From: Stenocarpella maydis | Lineage: Eukaryota > Ascomycota > Sordariomycetes > Diaporthales > Diaporthaceae | NCBI GenBank assembly: GCA_002270565.1 | Contig: NQMI01000015.1 | Location: 64,250 to 128,249, forward strand | Direction: 5' to 3' | Length of the DNA: 64,000 bases | In this document: positions 43,539-55,262 of the stretch, piece after piece | Numbering within the stretch: position 1 is the stretch's first letter | How the letters are laid out: every line of letters begins with the position of its first letter | Notes under the pieces: model-generated | Seen by the model: the letters and a program-made list of their open reading frames with translations, nothing else | Told to the model about the DNA's origin: nothing | The model's database searches: none | Made by a program: the position numbers and the translations under genes

Positions 43539-45761
43539 ATGCGTTGGAGGGCCGTGATATCATCAAAGATGCGCTCTCCCGCATTCCCCCCACGGAGGCC
43601 CTCCGCCATCGTGCGATACCTCGTCCCCGCCATAATAATCATCACACTCTTCTACTACTTCAGCGGGCCCCAGCCACGACTACCGCCCTCCATACCTCCC
43701 ACAACGCCTAATCCCATATTACAACAGCCTCCCGCCCAGCCTGGCCGCGAGAACGCGGCAGGCAAGTCCGCCGGCCAGTCTTTCTCCGACCCCAGCGGAA
43801 AGCTGCACCATGACGCCAGCCAGCCCAGGCCTCCAGCCGCGCAGGAGCCCATAGGAGACACAAAGTCAAAAGAGGACGAGACGCTGCAGCTGGACCACAG
43901 CGAGAGGCCAGCATCGGGAGGCGGCAGCGACACCAGCGGCAGCGCCTCCGGGTCCCAATCCTCGGCCAGAGGTGCCCACCCCATCGACAGGCTCATCGAC
44001 CTCGCCGAGAAGCAGTTCGCCGACCAGTTGTCCGAAGAATCGCACACCCTCGCCGAAGCTGCCGCCGCCTACCGCAAGCGCCGAGGTCGACACCCACCTC
44101 CCGGCTTTGACCAGTGGTATGCCTTCGCGAAAGAACGAAATGCCGTCATGGTCGAGGCCTTCTGGGATCAGATCTACCACGACCTCGAGCCCTTTTGGGC
44201 ACTCCCCGCGCTGGAAATCCGCAGAGGCGCCTGGGACTACGAGATGACCATCAATGTTAGAGGTGGCAGCGCAACAGCGCAGAGCGACTGGTTCTGGACT
44301 CAGATCTGGCTGAACATGATCAAGACCATCGAGCACCTGCTGCCGGATATGGATATCGCACTCAACGCCATGGATGAGCCTCGCATGGTGGTGCCCTGGG
44401 AGGATATGAACACGTACATGAACAAGGCAAGCGCATCCAGGAATATGGTACCGGCCAAGGATGTCATCAACGAGTTTGAGCACCTGAAACCCCCCGGTGA
44501 AGGCCCCGACCGTGCTGTTAATCTCCCTGAGAAGAACTGGGAGGGAACAAGTGAGTGGTGCCACAGCTACATTCGAGTGCGATCCCACGAGACCGTGTCT
44601 AACAGATCCCCCCTTTCCCCCCTAGAACCTTACTGGAACATAGTCCGGCGTGGCTGCGCACCCGACAGCGCTGCCCGTAAAGCAGAGGTCATGACCGACT
44701 TTGACCATGCACCGACCTTCAACCATGCCTTCGCAGAGCCTCACACGTACAAGGGCTATGTCTCGAATTACACAATGTCCACCCAGGTCTGCCACCAGCC
44801 TGATCTCCAGGGCCTCAACGGCATTTTCATTGAACCTCTGACCGTCTCTGCGACCAAGACCCTGTTCCCCATGTTTGGAGGCTCTAAACTCGCCGTAAAC
44901 AACGAGATCCTCCTCCCTGCGCCCATGTACTGGAACGAAGAAGAGAGATTTACCGGTGGTGATCAGCATGGCGTGGACTGGCCGCAAAAGACTGATGGGG
45001 TGATCTGGCGTGGTGTTGCGACAGGCGGTCGCAACCGGGAGACGAACTGGCGTGCGTTCCAGCGCCACCGCTTCGTGGCCATGAACAACGGCACAAAGAT
45101 AAGCAGGGCCGAGGACTGGACAGAGCTCCCCCTCAATTTCGAGCTGCCCTCGTCGACGTACGGCCTCGCGGCCCAGCAGATGACTTCACATGGTGCCACA
45201 CGAACGAAGCTTGGTCCGTGGGTGGACAGCTGGGCAGACGTGGCCTTCGTGGACCTCATGTGTGTCGAGGAGGAACAAGGAGGCCAGTGCTACTACACTT
45301 CGCCATATTTCGAGGTGCAGCAGGGTGTGACCCTGGCGGAGCAGTTCAACTGGAAGTACCTCCCGGATATTGATGGCAACTCGTTCAGCGGCCGCTACCT
45401 TGGCTTCCTCCGATCGACTAGTCTTCCGATCAAGGCGACGGTATGGCGCGAATGGCACGACAGCCGGCTGATAGCATGGAAGCATTTCGTACCTATGGAC
45501 AACAGGTTCTCAGATTGGTTCGGCATTATGGAGTACTTCCTTGGATATGATGATGGCGAGGAGATGGTCAAGGGCCACGACCAACAGGCAGCCAAGATTG
45601 CTGCCGCGGGCAAAGAGTGGGCCGAGCGCGTGTTGCGCAAGGAGGACATGCAGATCTACGTATTACGGCTGCTCCTGGAATACGCACGGGTTAGCGACGA
45701 GAGAAGGGAGAAGATGGGCTGGGTTGGAGACCTCGTCGGTACTGCCAAGGCTGGCAGCTGA
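43539..45761 (+). CDS. GT90 (CAP10/DUF821) glycosyltransferase, type II membrane
   Basis: Exons 43539-44550 and 44626-45761 joined over a 75-nt intron (GTGAGT ... CCCCTAG); 715 residues. A short basic N-terminus and a signal-anchor helix (about residues 27-43, YLVPAIIIITLFYYF) indicate a type II Golgi protein. A Pro/Ser/Gln-rich stem runs to about residue 145, then the catalytic region. Marks include EGTKPYWNIVRRGC, formed across the intron, and LPAPMYW. DGVIWRGVATGGRN and YLPDIDGNSFSGRYLGFLRS are the most conserved blocks of GT90, and KATVWREWHDSRLIAWKHFVP follows. Family members include Cryptococcus Cap10-type and xylosyltransferase-like enzymes of glycan synthesis. Start 43539 is chosen; 43569 is an equally acceptable in-frame ATG. 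The intron is a multiple of three, so the unspliced frame is open too. Confidence 0.9.
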   Translation: MRWRAVISSKMRSPAFPPRRPSAIVRYLVPAIIIITLFYYFSGPQPRLPPSIPPTTPNPILQQPPAQPGRENAAGKSAGQSFSDPSGKLHHDASQPRPPAAQEPIGDTKSKEDETLQLDHSERPASGGGSDTSGSASGSQSSARGAHPIDRLIDLAEKQFADQLSEESHTLAEAAAAYRKRRGRHPPPGFDQWYAFAKERNAVMVEAFWDQIYHDLEPFWALPALEIRRGAWDYEMTINVRGGSATAQSDWFWTQIWLNMIKTIEHLLPDMDIALNAMDEPRMVVPWEDMNTYMNKASASRNMVPAKDVINEFEHLKPPGEGPDRAVNLPEKNWEGTSEWCHSYIRVRSHETVSNRSPLSPLEPYWNIVRRGCAPDSAARKAEVMTDFDHAPTFNHAFAEPHTYKGYVSNYTMSTQVCHQPDLQGLNGIFIEPLTVSATKTLFPMFGGSKLAVNNEILLPAPMYWNEEERFTGGDQHGVDWPQKTDGVIWRGVATGGRNRETNWRAFQRHRFVAMNNGTKISRAEDWTELPLNFELPSSTYGLAAQQMTSHGATRTKLGPWVDSWADVAFVDLMCVEEEQGGQCYYTSPYFEVQQGVTLAEQFNWKYLPDIDGNSFSGRYLGFLRSTSLPIKATVWREWHDSRLIAWKHFVPMDNRFSDWFGIMEYFLGYDDGEEMVKGHDQQAAKIAAAGKEWAERVLRKEDMQIYVLRLLLEYARVSDERREKMGWVGDLVGTAKAGS

Positions 45762-46683
45762 GGTCAGGTTTTTGGAGACAGTTATCGTATAGCATCGTAA
45801 CAGAAATAGCGACTGACGAGGACCTAGCCCAACGCCTCGATGAGGATATGCTATGGAGATGAGGCAGTAAGGTCTCGCCCTTCCGAAGAAGGCAGTGTTG
45901 GTGTTATAGGTTTTTTGGGTCACAGATGACCGAGGTATGTGCATTAGGATTGGGATACCTCCATTGCTAACTAGTTTACCTTTGGATCGCGCAGTAATCC
46001 TACTGCAGGAACTGCCCTTGAATAACAGAACGACACTTGGAGTTTGCGGCGCTGAATTAGTAGATATCAAATGGGCACGCGTTTCTTTTTATTTTACAAA
46101 CATGATTGGTGAGAATGTGATGTTGGTTAGTGGCGTTTCTTGAAACGGACAGAGTCGTTGATTTCATGTTTGCTATCTTGGTTTTCAAGTTGGCGGCGTG
46201 CCACACCAGGTTGGATTTCCAGCGTGGGTGTTCTGGTAACCCAAACAATGCTGGGAGGGTGGGGAGTACCACATTTGTGTGAACTATGATGCGTGCCAAC
46301 AGGGTGCCTGCCCACCGTCGCTGTTTGATAGGAATATTGAGATGTCGGTGGGGAACGCCATGGACGGATGGACGGACCTCTTGACAGGGCGTAGATGGTC
46401 TTCATGAAGATAATTAGTTGAACATCCCAGCGCCCTGGTGTCTTTCAAAATGTCAAAGGTCCTTGCTGCGAACCTTGTTGGTCGGCAACTCGAGTGCTTT
46501 CAGTACGGGGTCGGTCGCTGATGGTTAGTTGCGCCCACGTGGTTCCTTGGAGTCCCCTTATCTATTTCCAAAATAATTCTCGGCGCATGTTTGGAATCCT
46601 TGAGGCATGAAATTACCACGTGGGCTTCTTGATTGATGATCTGCTTCCCTGAGGCTAGGGTCCTTGACTAAAACGAGGGACAT
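45762..46683. other. 3' flank of GT90 gene, host sequence left of retrotransposon
   Basis: No gene recognised. Its right part (46387-46683) recurs base for base at 47391-47687 after the single-N gap. Confidence 0.6.
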
Positions 46684-47389
46684 TGTGGCAATAGTAGTGT
46701 GCAACAGCACATTGGTGGGCTATCGCTACAGCCACCGTACTGTAGCCAGAGGGCGTAGTTGCTTACTAAGCAACTACCACCCACTATATAGACCCGAGAT
46801 AGCTGGCGGGCTACGCCCACTGCACCCACTACTCAAAAGACAGAGAGAAATACAAGAACAACACCCCACTCGTATTGCAATACGTGACCCATCCAACACT
46901 AATCAGTGGTTACAAGGGCGACCACAGATTAGCAAGGATTAAAGAGACAGATCATTACTACTTTAATAGTAGCTATGCTAACGGTACTAACGGTATCACT
47001 CCTTAAAGATACTCCGGTGGTCTTCAGCGATATCATCACTACCCATCGTAAGAAGAAGAAGGCTCTATATACATAATGCTATACTCCACCTTCATCCCAC
47101 ACATATCTATCACGCCCTAAGTATTATTGGAAAGCAACCGCGGAATGCATAAGGCTGCATAATATTGCCAACCTATGGCTACTCTTAAAGATAACGCTAG
47201 AGATATTACTACTTTAGCACCCATTAGCAACTACCCCAGCAATCCCCTTAGCAATCAGCTACACCAGCTGAGGTTAACCTTACCAGCCAGCACATCTTCA
47301 CTACCCCTGCTAACAGCTTACCCCTATATACTTACTACCCCTTGTCACCATCTTTTTTACCCCTACTTTGCCCTAGCACACCCCTATTC
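46387..47389 (+). repeat. First copy of a 1,003-bp duplicated segment (likely assembly artefact)
   Basis: Corresponds base for base to 47391-48393. The first ~445 bases, including ~297 bp of host flank, are identical; the remainder differs mainly by transitions. It contains LTR sequence from 46684 and stops at the N at 47390. Confidence 0.85.
46684..46898 (+). repeat. LTR in the duplicated segment
   Basis: Same sequence as the 5' LTR at 47688-47902, starting TGTGGCAATAG, with fewer transition differences from the 3' LTR near its end. Confidence 0.8.
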
Positions 47390-47390
47390 N
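47390..47390. other. Single-N assembly join
   Basis: One N separates the two copies of the 1,003-bp segment. Confidence 0.98.
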
Positions 47391-47687
47391 GGGCGTAGAT
47401 GGTCTTCATGAAGATAATTAGTTGAACATCCCAGCGCCCTGGTGTCTTTCAAAATGTCAAAGGTCCTTGCTGCGAACCTTGTTGGTCGGCAACTCGAGTG
47501 CTTTCAGTACGGGGTCGGTCGCTGATGGTTAGTTGCGCCCACGTGGTTCCTTGGAGTCCCCTTATCTATTTCCAAAATAATTCTCGGCGCATGTTTGGAA
47601 TCCTTGAGGCATGAAATTACCACGTGGGCTTCTTGATTGATGATCTGCTTCCCTGAGGCTAGGGTCCTTGACTAAAACGAGGGACAT

Positions 47688-47902
47688 TGTGGCAATAGTA
47701 GTGTGCAACAGCACATTGGTGGGCTATCGCTACAGCCACCGTACTGTAGCCAGAGGGCGTAGTTGCTTACTAAGCAACTACCACCCACTATATAGACCCG
47801 AGATAGCTGGCGGGCTACGCCCACTGCACCCACTACTCAAAAGATAGAGAGAAATATAAGAACAACACCCCACTCATATTGCAATACGTGACCCATCCAA
47901 CA
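47688..47902 (+). repeat. 5' LTR
   Basis: 215 bp, TGTGGCAATAG ... CCATCCAACA; contains CACTATATAGACC as a probable TATA element. Matches 55050-55262. Confidence 0.85.
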
Positions 47903-50900
47903 CTGATTAGTGGTTGCAAGGGCGACCACAGATTAGTAAGGATTGAAGAGATAGATCATTACTACTTTAATAGTGGCTATACTAACGGTACTAACGGTAT
48001 TACTCCTTAAAGATACTCCAGTAGTCTTTAGCAACATCATTACTACCCATTATGAGAAAAAGAGGGCTCTATATATATAACGCTATACTCTACCTTTATC
48101 CCACGCGCATCTATTATGCCTTAAGTATTATTGGAAAGCAACTGTGGAATGCATAAGGCTGCATAATGTTGCCAACCTATAGCTACTCTTGAAGATAATG
48201 CTAGAGATATTACTACTTTAGCACCCATTAACAACTACCCTAGCAATCCCCTTAGCAATTAGCTATACTAGCCAAGGTTAACCTTACCAGCCGGCACATC
48301 TTTACTACCCCTGCTAATAGCTTACCCCTATATATTTACTACCCCTTATTACTATCTTTTTTACTCCTACTTTACCCTAGCACACCCCTATTCTTTATTA
48401 TAATATTATATATTAACTATACGATCTGCATATCACGATAATAAACCCCTGTAATAAAGATAATACCCCTATACTATTAGCATTAATAGCTGTACCAACA
48501 GTCACTACTAGTCTTAACCCTATTAACTTATTGGATATAATTAAGGATACATTACTTAGGGAGGCCACTACTAAGACAAGCCTTAACCCCAGTCTATAGG
48601 GGGTAGACCTAAATTTAGATACTTTAAGTAACTTAAGACTACATGCAATCCATCTTAATACCTATATGTAAGCATGCCACCAAGTATATATAAGGCATAC
48701 TGGCTAGGAAGTCTATATTAACTTTAAGGATAACTTTAGGGATTAGAAAGAGTAAATATTTAGAGCAATCTATTGTAATATCCTTACTACTCTTAAGAAG
48801 ATACTATAGAGTAAGGGAATACACCTATAGGTTAATAATAATATAAAGGCCTTTATAAAACTATTAGAGATAGATTCCCTACTAAAAGCCCTAGCATCTG
48901 CATAATACTAGCACTAATAGATGATATAATTAAAGAGATATTATAACTATATCTCCTTTAATAATAGTCTATTATTTAAGGAATGCTAACTAGTACTAAG
49001 CAGTAATAGAGGGATAGGCCCAAGTACCTATGGACCTATATTACAACCCACTGCCCTAGCCATACCCAGATCTTAGTCCCTCTCCTATTAGCTATAGGGC
49101 ATGTATAACTATAAGACTTCTAATGGCTATGGATTACTACTTAAGTGGGAGGAATTCCGAGCTGCCTATAAGAAGCACTCTATAATCCCTCCGCAACAGC
49201 TATATACTATACTACTAAAGAAGGGTATATCTGCTAATATAGCTAAGTACTACTCAAATAATAAGAAATTCACTGGAGTAATAAATAAAGTACTTGATAA
49301 TAAAATCTGTTTCTTTTATAATATTTGTAAAAACAACTACCTATACTTAACTTACTTCTGGGCAGTATTACTCATAATATTGAAGGGTAAAGCTAAGGAT
49401 TTTTATATATAGTCAATTACAAATAAGGATACCTTTACTATAGTATATATTAAACTCAAGTAATGATTCCATATGGATAGCAGATAATAAGTATATTTAA
49501 TAATATAAAATACTACTACTTTTATATTAATATAGTAGAAGAATAAGGGCAAAACCTTATTAAAAATAGTGGAAATCTTAATTAAAAATATAAAGTAATA
49601 CTCCTGAATATTTAGCTATAAAGAAGCATTAGGAGATAAACCATTATGTGATAACCTCATCTATGCTATATACAGTATACCTGAGTTCTACTTTATTAAG
49701 CTAATAGCCCTAACTATTGCTAATGAAGTATGTAATATGCTTCATTATTATGCTATATTATTAGGGCCTTAATGCCCCTCCTAGTTATATATTATAGGGT
49801 AAGGTAATAATAATGGATAGGATGGTGATTATAATAAGGATGAAAAATAAAATAATGAGCAGTACCTTAATAATAACTAGTTCTATCTTAACTGCTAGTA
49901 TAATAATGACTGATGGTATGGAGACAATTACCTAAGGAACTCTATATATAGGCAATATCCCCTGGGATGAGGCAATTACTATCCCTAAGGTAACTTCTGG
50001 CTGCTCTTTAGAGGATGTAACCGCCCTTATGGAAGGAATAATGGAAACGGTCCCCTATATAAAAAGAAATGCTTTATTTGCTAGAAAGAAGGATGCTAGT
50101 TATTAAATTACTCTTTTAAAGAGTGCTAGAGGGCTAAAGGCATATATATAAACATATATAGCGCTATAGATTAACCCCCTTTAGATAATAAATTTCATAT
50201 ATTCCTTATTGATTATAAGGATATTAATTATAAGGGTAATAACTAGGAGAGTACTAGTATATTTATTAGCAACACCAAAGCCTAAGAAAACTATACATAG
50301 CTAATAAACTAAGCTTTCCTCCATACCTTTAGTATTAATAATAATGAGGAGGACTAGGATGGCCCCAGCTCTGTGACTAATGAGAATAATATTAATAGCA
50401 GTAATAATAAAGCTAATGAGAAAGCTAGCAATATTAAGGAAGTCTTCATAATAGACAACTACTTGCACCAGCGCTTCTAGGGGATCCTCCCAGATACTAG
50501 CGCAGCCAACTATTCTACTACTGGGTATAACTAATATACTGCTCCATAGCAACTATTACCTATTACTCTTAATAAGTCTCGCGCAGGTAAAGCATTAGTT
50601 TGCTTTAGATTAGGAAAACTACTATAGTTAATAAGAGCAACTATAATTAATATAGCAGCCAGCAACTTAATATTCCATATAATAAAGATAGTAACTCCCT
50701 TCCTCTTATATATGCAAGATATAAATATATACTTACTCTTTATGCGAAATATAACTAACAAAATTATATAATATAAGCTAAATTAGCAGTATAAGAAGAT
50801 ATTTCCCATTACTTAGAAGTAAGAAGACCTATAGTTCCTTATAAATATTAATAAGGATAATAATACCCCCATTCTCTTCCTTACAGAAGTTAAACTATAG

Positions 50901-53900
50901 CAGCTATATAAATAATTTAGGCACTTATCTATTAATTATCTTTTCTAGCTATTAATAGGTGCGGGCTATAATATTAATTCCTTAGCATTAGAGGCTATTA
51001 CTAAGTTCTATTACTACTACTAAATGCACTCTCCTATACCCTAAAGATTCAAGTTCAACCTCTATAATAATATTAACTTTAACTATAAGGTTGTTATAAA
51101 TATAATATACTTAATAGGCCTTTCTATACTACACATTATTAACTTAGCTACTTCCTTCTAAGCCGGATGATTCTTACCTTTTCTTTCCACTAAAGACATA
51201 TAGGAAGCCCTATAAAGTTGCTAGATTGATATATATATAGGTCCCCCGGACCGCCTTATATCCAACACGGGAACTAACTTTACTTCCAGCAAGTTTAAGA
51301 ACACAGCATATATTATACGGATTATATATAAACAGATACCTATAGAAATACATTAGTTAATTAGCAAAGTAGAGCAATATTACGCTCCTTTATATAGGGC
51401 TTTTAATATCTTATATACCAAGTTATTAACCATATTTATTAAGGAAGCTATACTATAGATAAGCTTTGCAGCAGTTAATAATATAATTAGCCCGGATGGC
51501 CTTATGCTAACTCTCCTAATATTTGGAGCATACCCATATATAATAAAAGACTCTGCCCCTATGCCATCTACTCTAAGGAGAGCTAAGGCAGTATAGAAGG
51601 TAATAAAGGAGATTAGGAGAATTAATACAGCATGCAAAATCAATAAAGCATTATATGTAAGGAATAGCCTAAATATATCAGGAATCTCAAGCCTTCCACT
51701 CTAAAGCAAAGTATACATATAGTAAGAAAAGATTAGGTAGCAAGGCTCATATAAACTACTCTCTATTAATAACTATAACATAATAATTAACCCACCAAAT
51801 GGACCAGTTGTTTTCTAATCAACCCTCATACAGCCATACTACTAGGATAAAGAAGGACCTATTAATCTACCAAACCCTAATGACATCCCTAAGGAGCTAG
51901 TATGCTTCAAGCCAGACCCTATACCGGCTATCCCTAACCCAGTAGTCCCTTAACAACAAGAACAACCACAGGGAACCAAGAGCAAGCAGAAGGCAGTCAT
52001 TACTACAGACAATAACAATAATAACCCTACTACTAATAATAACAACAATAAGGTGGAAGATAAGATTATCACCTATATATTCCTCACCTAATATAAAATC
52101 AAGAACTATAAACTTGCTCTAAAGCTCCACCAGGATAGCATTATTACTACTCCGGGCAACCCCTTTAAGGAGTCAGACAATAGGGAAGTATCCAAGCTAA
52201 TTAGCTAAGAAATATTCTGGTTTAAGCAATTTAATAAGAGGAAATATAGAGAAATATAGATCTTTAAGTCTTATATTATTAGGGAAATCAAGGGTAAAAC
52301 CGAGAAGCTATATAAGAAGTCCCGCCTAATTATAGCTAGCTTTAGGGATCTTATAAAATATAAGATCCTTATATAATCACCAATAGTACAATATGCAAGT
52401 TATTAACTCCTTCTTACCCTTATGCCTTCTTTAATAACTAAAGAACTATATCTTAAACTCTGTAACATTACCCAGGCCTATCCACAGTCAAAATCCATAC
52501 TTAAGAGGCCCATCTTATACTACCTTCCTCCTAAAATAAGGGGTAAATACCCGGCTAGCACAATCATAAGGGTAATCAAGCCTCTATATAGTATTACTAA
52601 AGCCAGCATGCACTAGTGGGCTACATACCATAAACACCATATCAAGAAGCTAGGGATGATTATATCTACATATAATCCGTGCCTCCTAATAGCTAACCAC
52701 AGTAGCAAGGGCAGCAAGAACATCTTTAGTATTACTACCATACAGACTAATGATACCCTCACTCTCTATACCCTAGCTTTCTTAAAACTTAAGGAGCAAA
52801 AGATTAAGAAGGAGGAGATCCGCTATAAGCTAAAGAACAGATTAACCCCTAAGAGATTACTAAACTTCAACAGCATAAAGATCACAATATTACACAACAG
52901 CATTATGCATCTCAGACAGAAGGGCTAAGGGGCAAAAATATAGCTAATTAACTATATAGCTATAGATTGCATTTAACAGTATATGGAACAATGCATATAA
53001 GGAGCATATCTAGCTTCTATTTACTATCTGGAAGCAACATTTAACCTTTCTATTGCAGCATAAATTCAAGACCCCAAAGAAAAAGACTATACTAAGTTAA
53101 ATAAGCAGCTAAAGTAGCAAGCAGACCACCTTAACTGTGGCCTTAACTACATTCCTCTGGACCTCACAGCAGCCAAGTTGATAATCTTTATAAACAGGTC
53201 TTTTGCCAACAATAAGGACCTCAGTTCTTAAATTAGCTATATAATTGCCCTAGTAAATAAAAAGCAAACCAAGCAACCATCTATATGGAAGATCACCAGA
53301 AACATCCTCCATTAGTCATCAACAAAGTATAAGAGGGTTATTTTCTTCCAAGATTTACAGCATAATCAACAGCTTTAATATAAGGATTATAATATCAGCC
53401 ACTTTGCGCCAGGTTACCAAACGCCTAAGTCTACCAGAGATCCCTCTCATCATCTGTACAGACTCATACTCATTATACAAGTATCTAGTCAAGCTAGGGA
53501 CAATAAAAGAGAAACGCCTAATAATTAATATAATAGCATTAAGGCAGTTATATAAGAAGCATAAGATCCATAAGATCTAATGGATTACTAAGGATTATAA
53601 CCTAGCAGATGCCTTCACGAAGAATATACTAAATAAGGCGCTAGAATGCCTCATTAATAATAATACCCTCATCATCAAGGTAGAAGGATATATAGACTGT
53701 AGCTAGTTAGCAACAACCCCTTCCTCTACCTAAATACCATATAAGGGATCACAACAATTGCTGTAAGAATAGCTATATGCTAACTTGCCCAGCAAGAGCA
53801 TACTCAATAGCAATTGACTAACCAATGCAACTTAGTCAGCAATACACCAACGCAATACTAACGCTACCCCACATAAAGGAAGAATCATCACTTCCCAGCA

Positions 53901-54936
53901 CTCTAAGCCCCAGATGGAAGTTAATAAGTACCTTAAAACATAAAAAGTAATCATATAGTACTAACAACCAGCAAAACTTCAGATCCCTATCAACTAGTTA
54001 CCTGCATCTTACCCTAAGGAGCTACACAGTTGGCCAGTATATAGTTTAAATCCATCCTAAGGGCGAGACCTTATAGCCAAGATTTTTATAGTGGTGCCTA
54101 TACACTAAGGGTTTAGGTAATAAGGGTTACCACTATCCTACAGGTACTTAAGTTGCCAGCTATACATATCAAGCATCCCCAGTTAAGATTTCGCGGTCTT
54201 AACTCCTGCTCAACGTATGTTTTATATACTTACCAAGAGCAGCATTAGATATTACACGCTTTACTATACATTTTATTAACAAGTTGGCTCCAATATACCA
54301 TTTATTACCGTCTGCTACAATCCCTACCTAACCCAACTACTACCTTATCCATACCTACCAACTCTTGCTATTAGCCTCTAATGGAGAGGGCTTTACTGAG
54401 TATTCTTCCCCTAAATGGCTTTAGGCAAAGAGGGCTTTTACAGATCGAGTTATTATTAAAACTTGTTATTAATATCTGCTATTAGATTAGCAGCTAATCT
54501 AGACTATACTCAATTTAGTTAATTATTAATACTTAGTAAAGAGAGAGAAGGGGTCCAGAAGGCCGGATAGTTATTATTCCAGTTTTAGGGAGTCCGGGCA
54601 ATTATTATTCTAGCTCTAGGTAAATCCTTATTCAACCTATAGCCTGCAGGCAAAGGAAGTATAAGTCCTTATCATGCATTTCTTTTGAAACCCTTAAGTA
54701 CTAAAGATAATAAATAGGTAGTATATATTAATGGAAGCAGATATTTTATATAGGGAAAGCACTATATTATACCGGATAATATAATTATGGGCTCCTAGCT
54801 TCTAGAGGAAGTAGGGACCGCTATAATATGCTAGGCCTCTTTGGGTGCCTGTATTTAATGGGCACTTAGTATAACGGTATATTTGATGAACTTGGTAAAG
54901 GGGCTGCTATAACTAAAAGTAACGGTAACATAGGGA

Positions 54937-55015
54937 TTCTAATAATGAATATAGTAATTCTTTTGTTCTTATTATAATAGCGAGAGCGTGGGTTCAACCC
55001 CACGCCTGGGATTTT
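54937..55015 (+). other. tRNA-like 3' half with Pol III-type T run (pseudo-tRNA or SINE relic)
   Basis: 54979-54997 reads GTGGGTTCAACCCCAC, a 5-bp T stem around a TTCAACC loop as in a tRNA T-arm or B box. It is preceded by GCGAGAG and followed by a tRNA-like CCTGGGA and then TTTTTTTT. The upstream half (TATAGTAATTC ... TTCTTATTATAATAGCGAGAG) could be a T-enriched D-arm and anticodon arm, but no acceptor pairing is found. It is not an intact tRNA gene. Confidence 0.35.
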
Positions 55016-55049
55016 TTTTACAATAATTTTTAAAAGAAAAGACTACTAG

Positions 55050-55262
55050 TGTGGCAATAGTAGTGTGCAATAGCACATTGGTGGGCTATCGCTACAGCCA
55101 CCGTACTGTAGCCAGAGGGCGTAGTTGCTTACTAAGCAACTACCACCCACTATATAGACCCGAGATAGCTGGCGGGCTACGCCCACTGCACCCACTACTC
55201 GAGACAGAGAGAAATACAAGAACAACACCCCACTCGTATTGCAATACGTGACCCATCCAACA
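55050..55262 (+). repeat. 3' LTR
   Basis: 213 bp, same termini as the 5' LTR. It differs by a few substitutions and a 2-bp indel in the TACTC(AAAAGA/GAGA) stretch. Confidence 0.87.

Larger units (their letters stand above)
47688..55262 (+). mobile_element. RIP-degraded Ty1/copia LTR retrotransposon
   Basis: About 7.6 kb bounded by direct LTRs. Peptide-level remnants on the plus strand appear in copia order. A gag-like region lies at about 48600-49400. A damaged CCHC zinc knuckle (KKCFIC...) is near 50065. Integrase remnants are at about 51180-51720 (GPPDRLISNTGTNFTSS, KVEQYYAPLYRAF). Reverse transcriptase is at about 52300-52930 (ITQAYPQS, RVIKPLYSITKA). RNase H-like sequence is at about 53150-53650 (LDLTAAKLIIFINRSFANNK). 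Dozens of TAA/TAG codons and heavy TpA enrichment interrupt every domain. The integrase acidic residue before TGTNF reads Asn. The element cannot be autonomous. A purine-rich tract (AAAAGAAAAG) precedes the 3' LTR. No clean target duplication: GACAT on the left, ATGTC on the right. Confidence 0.88.
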
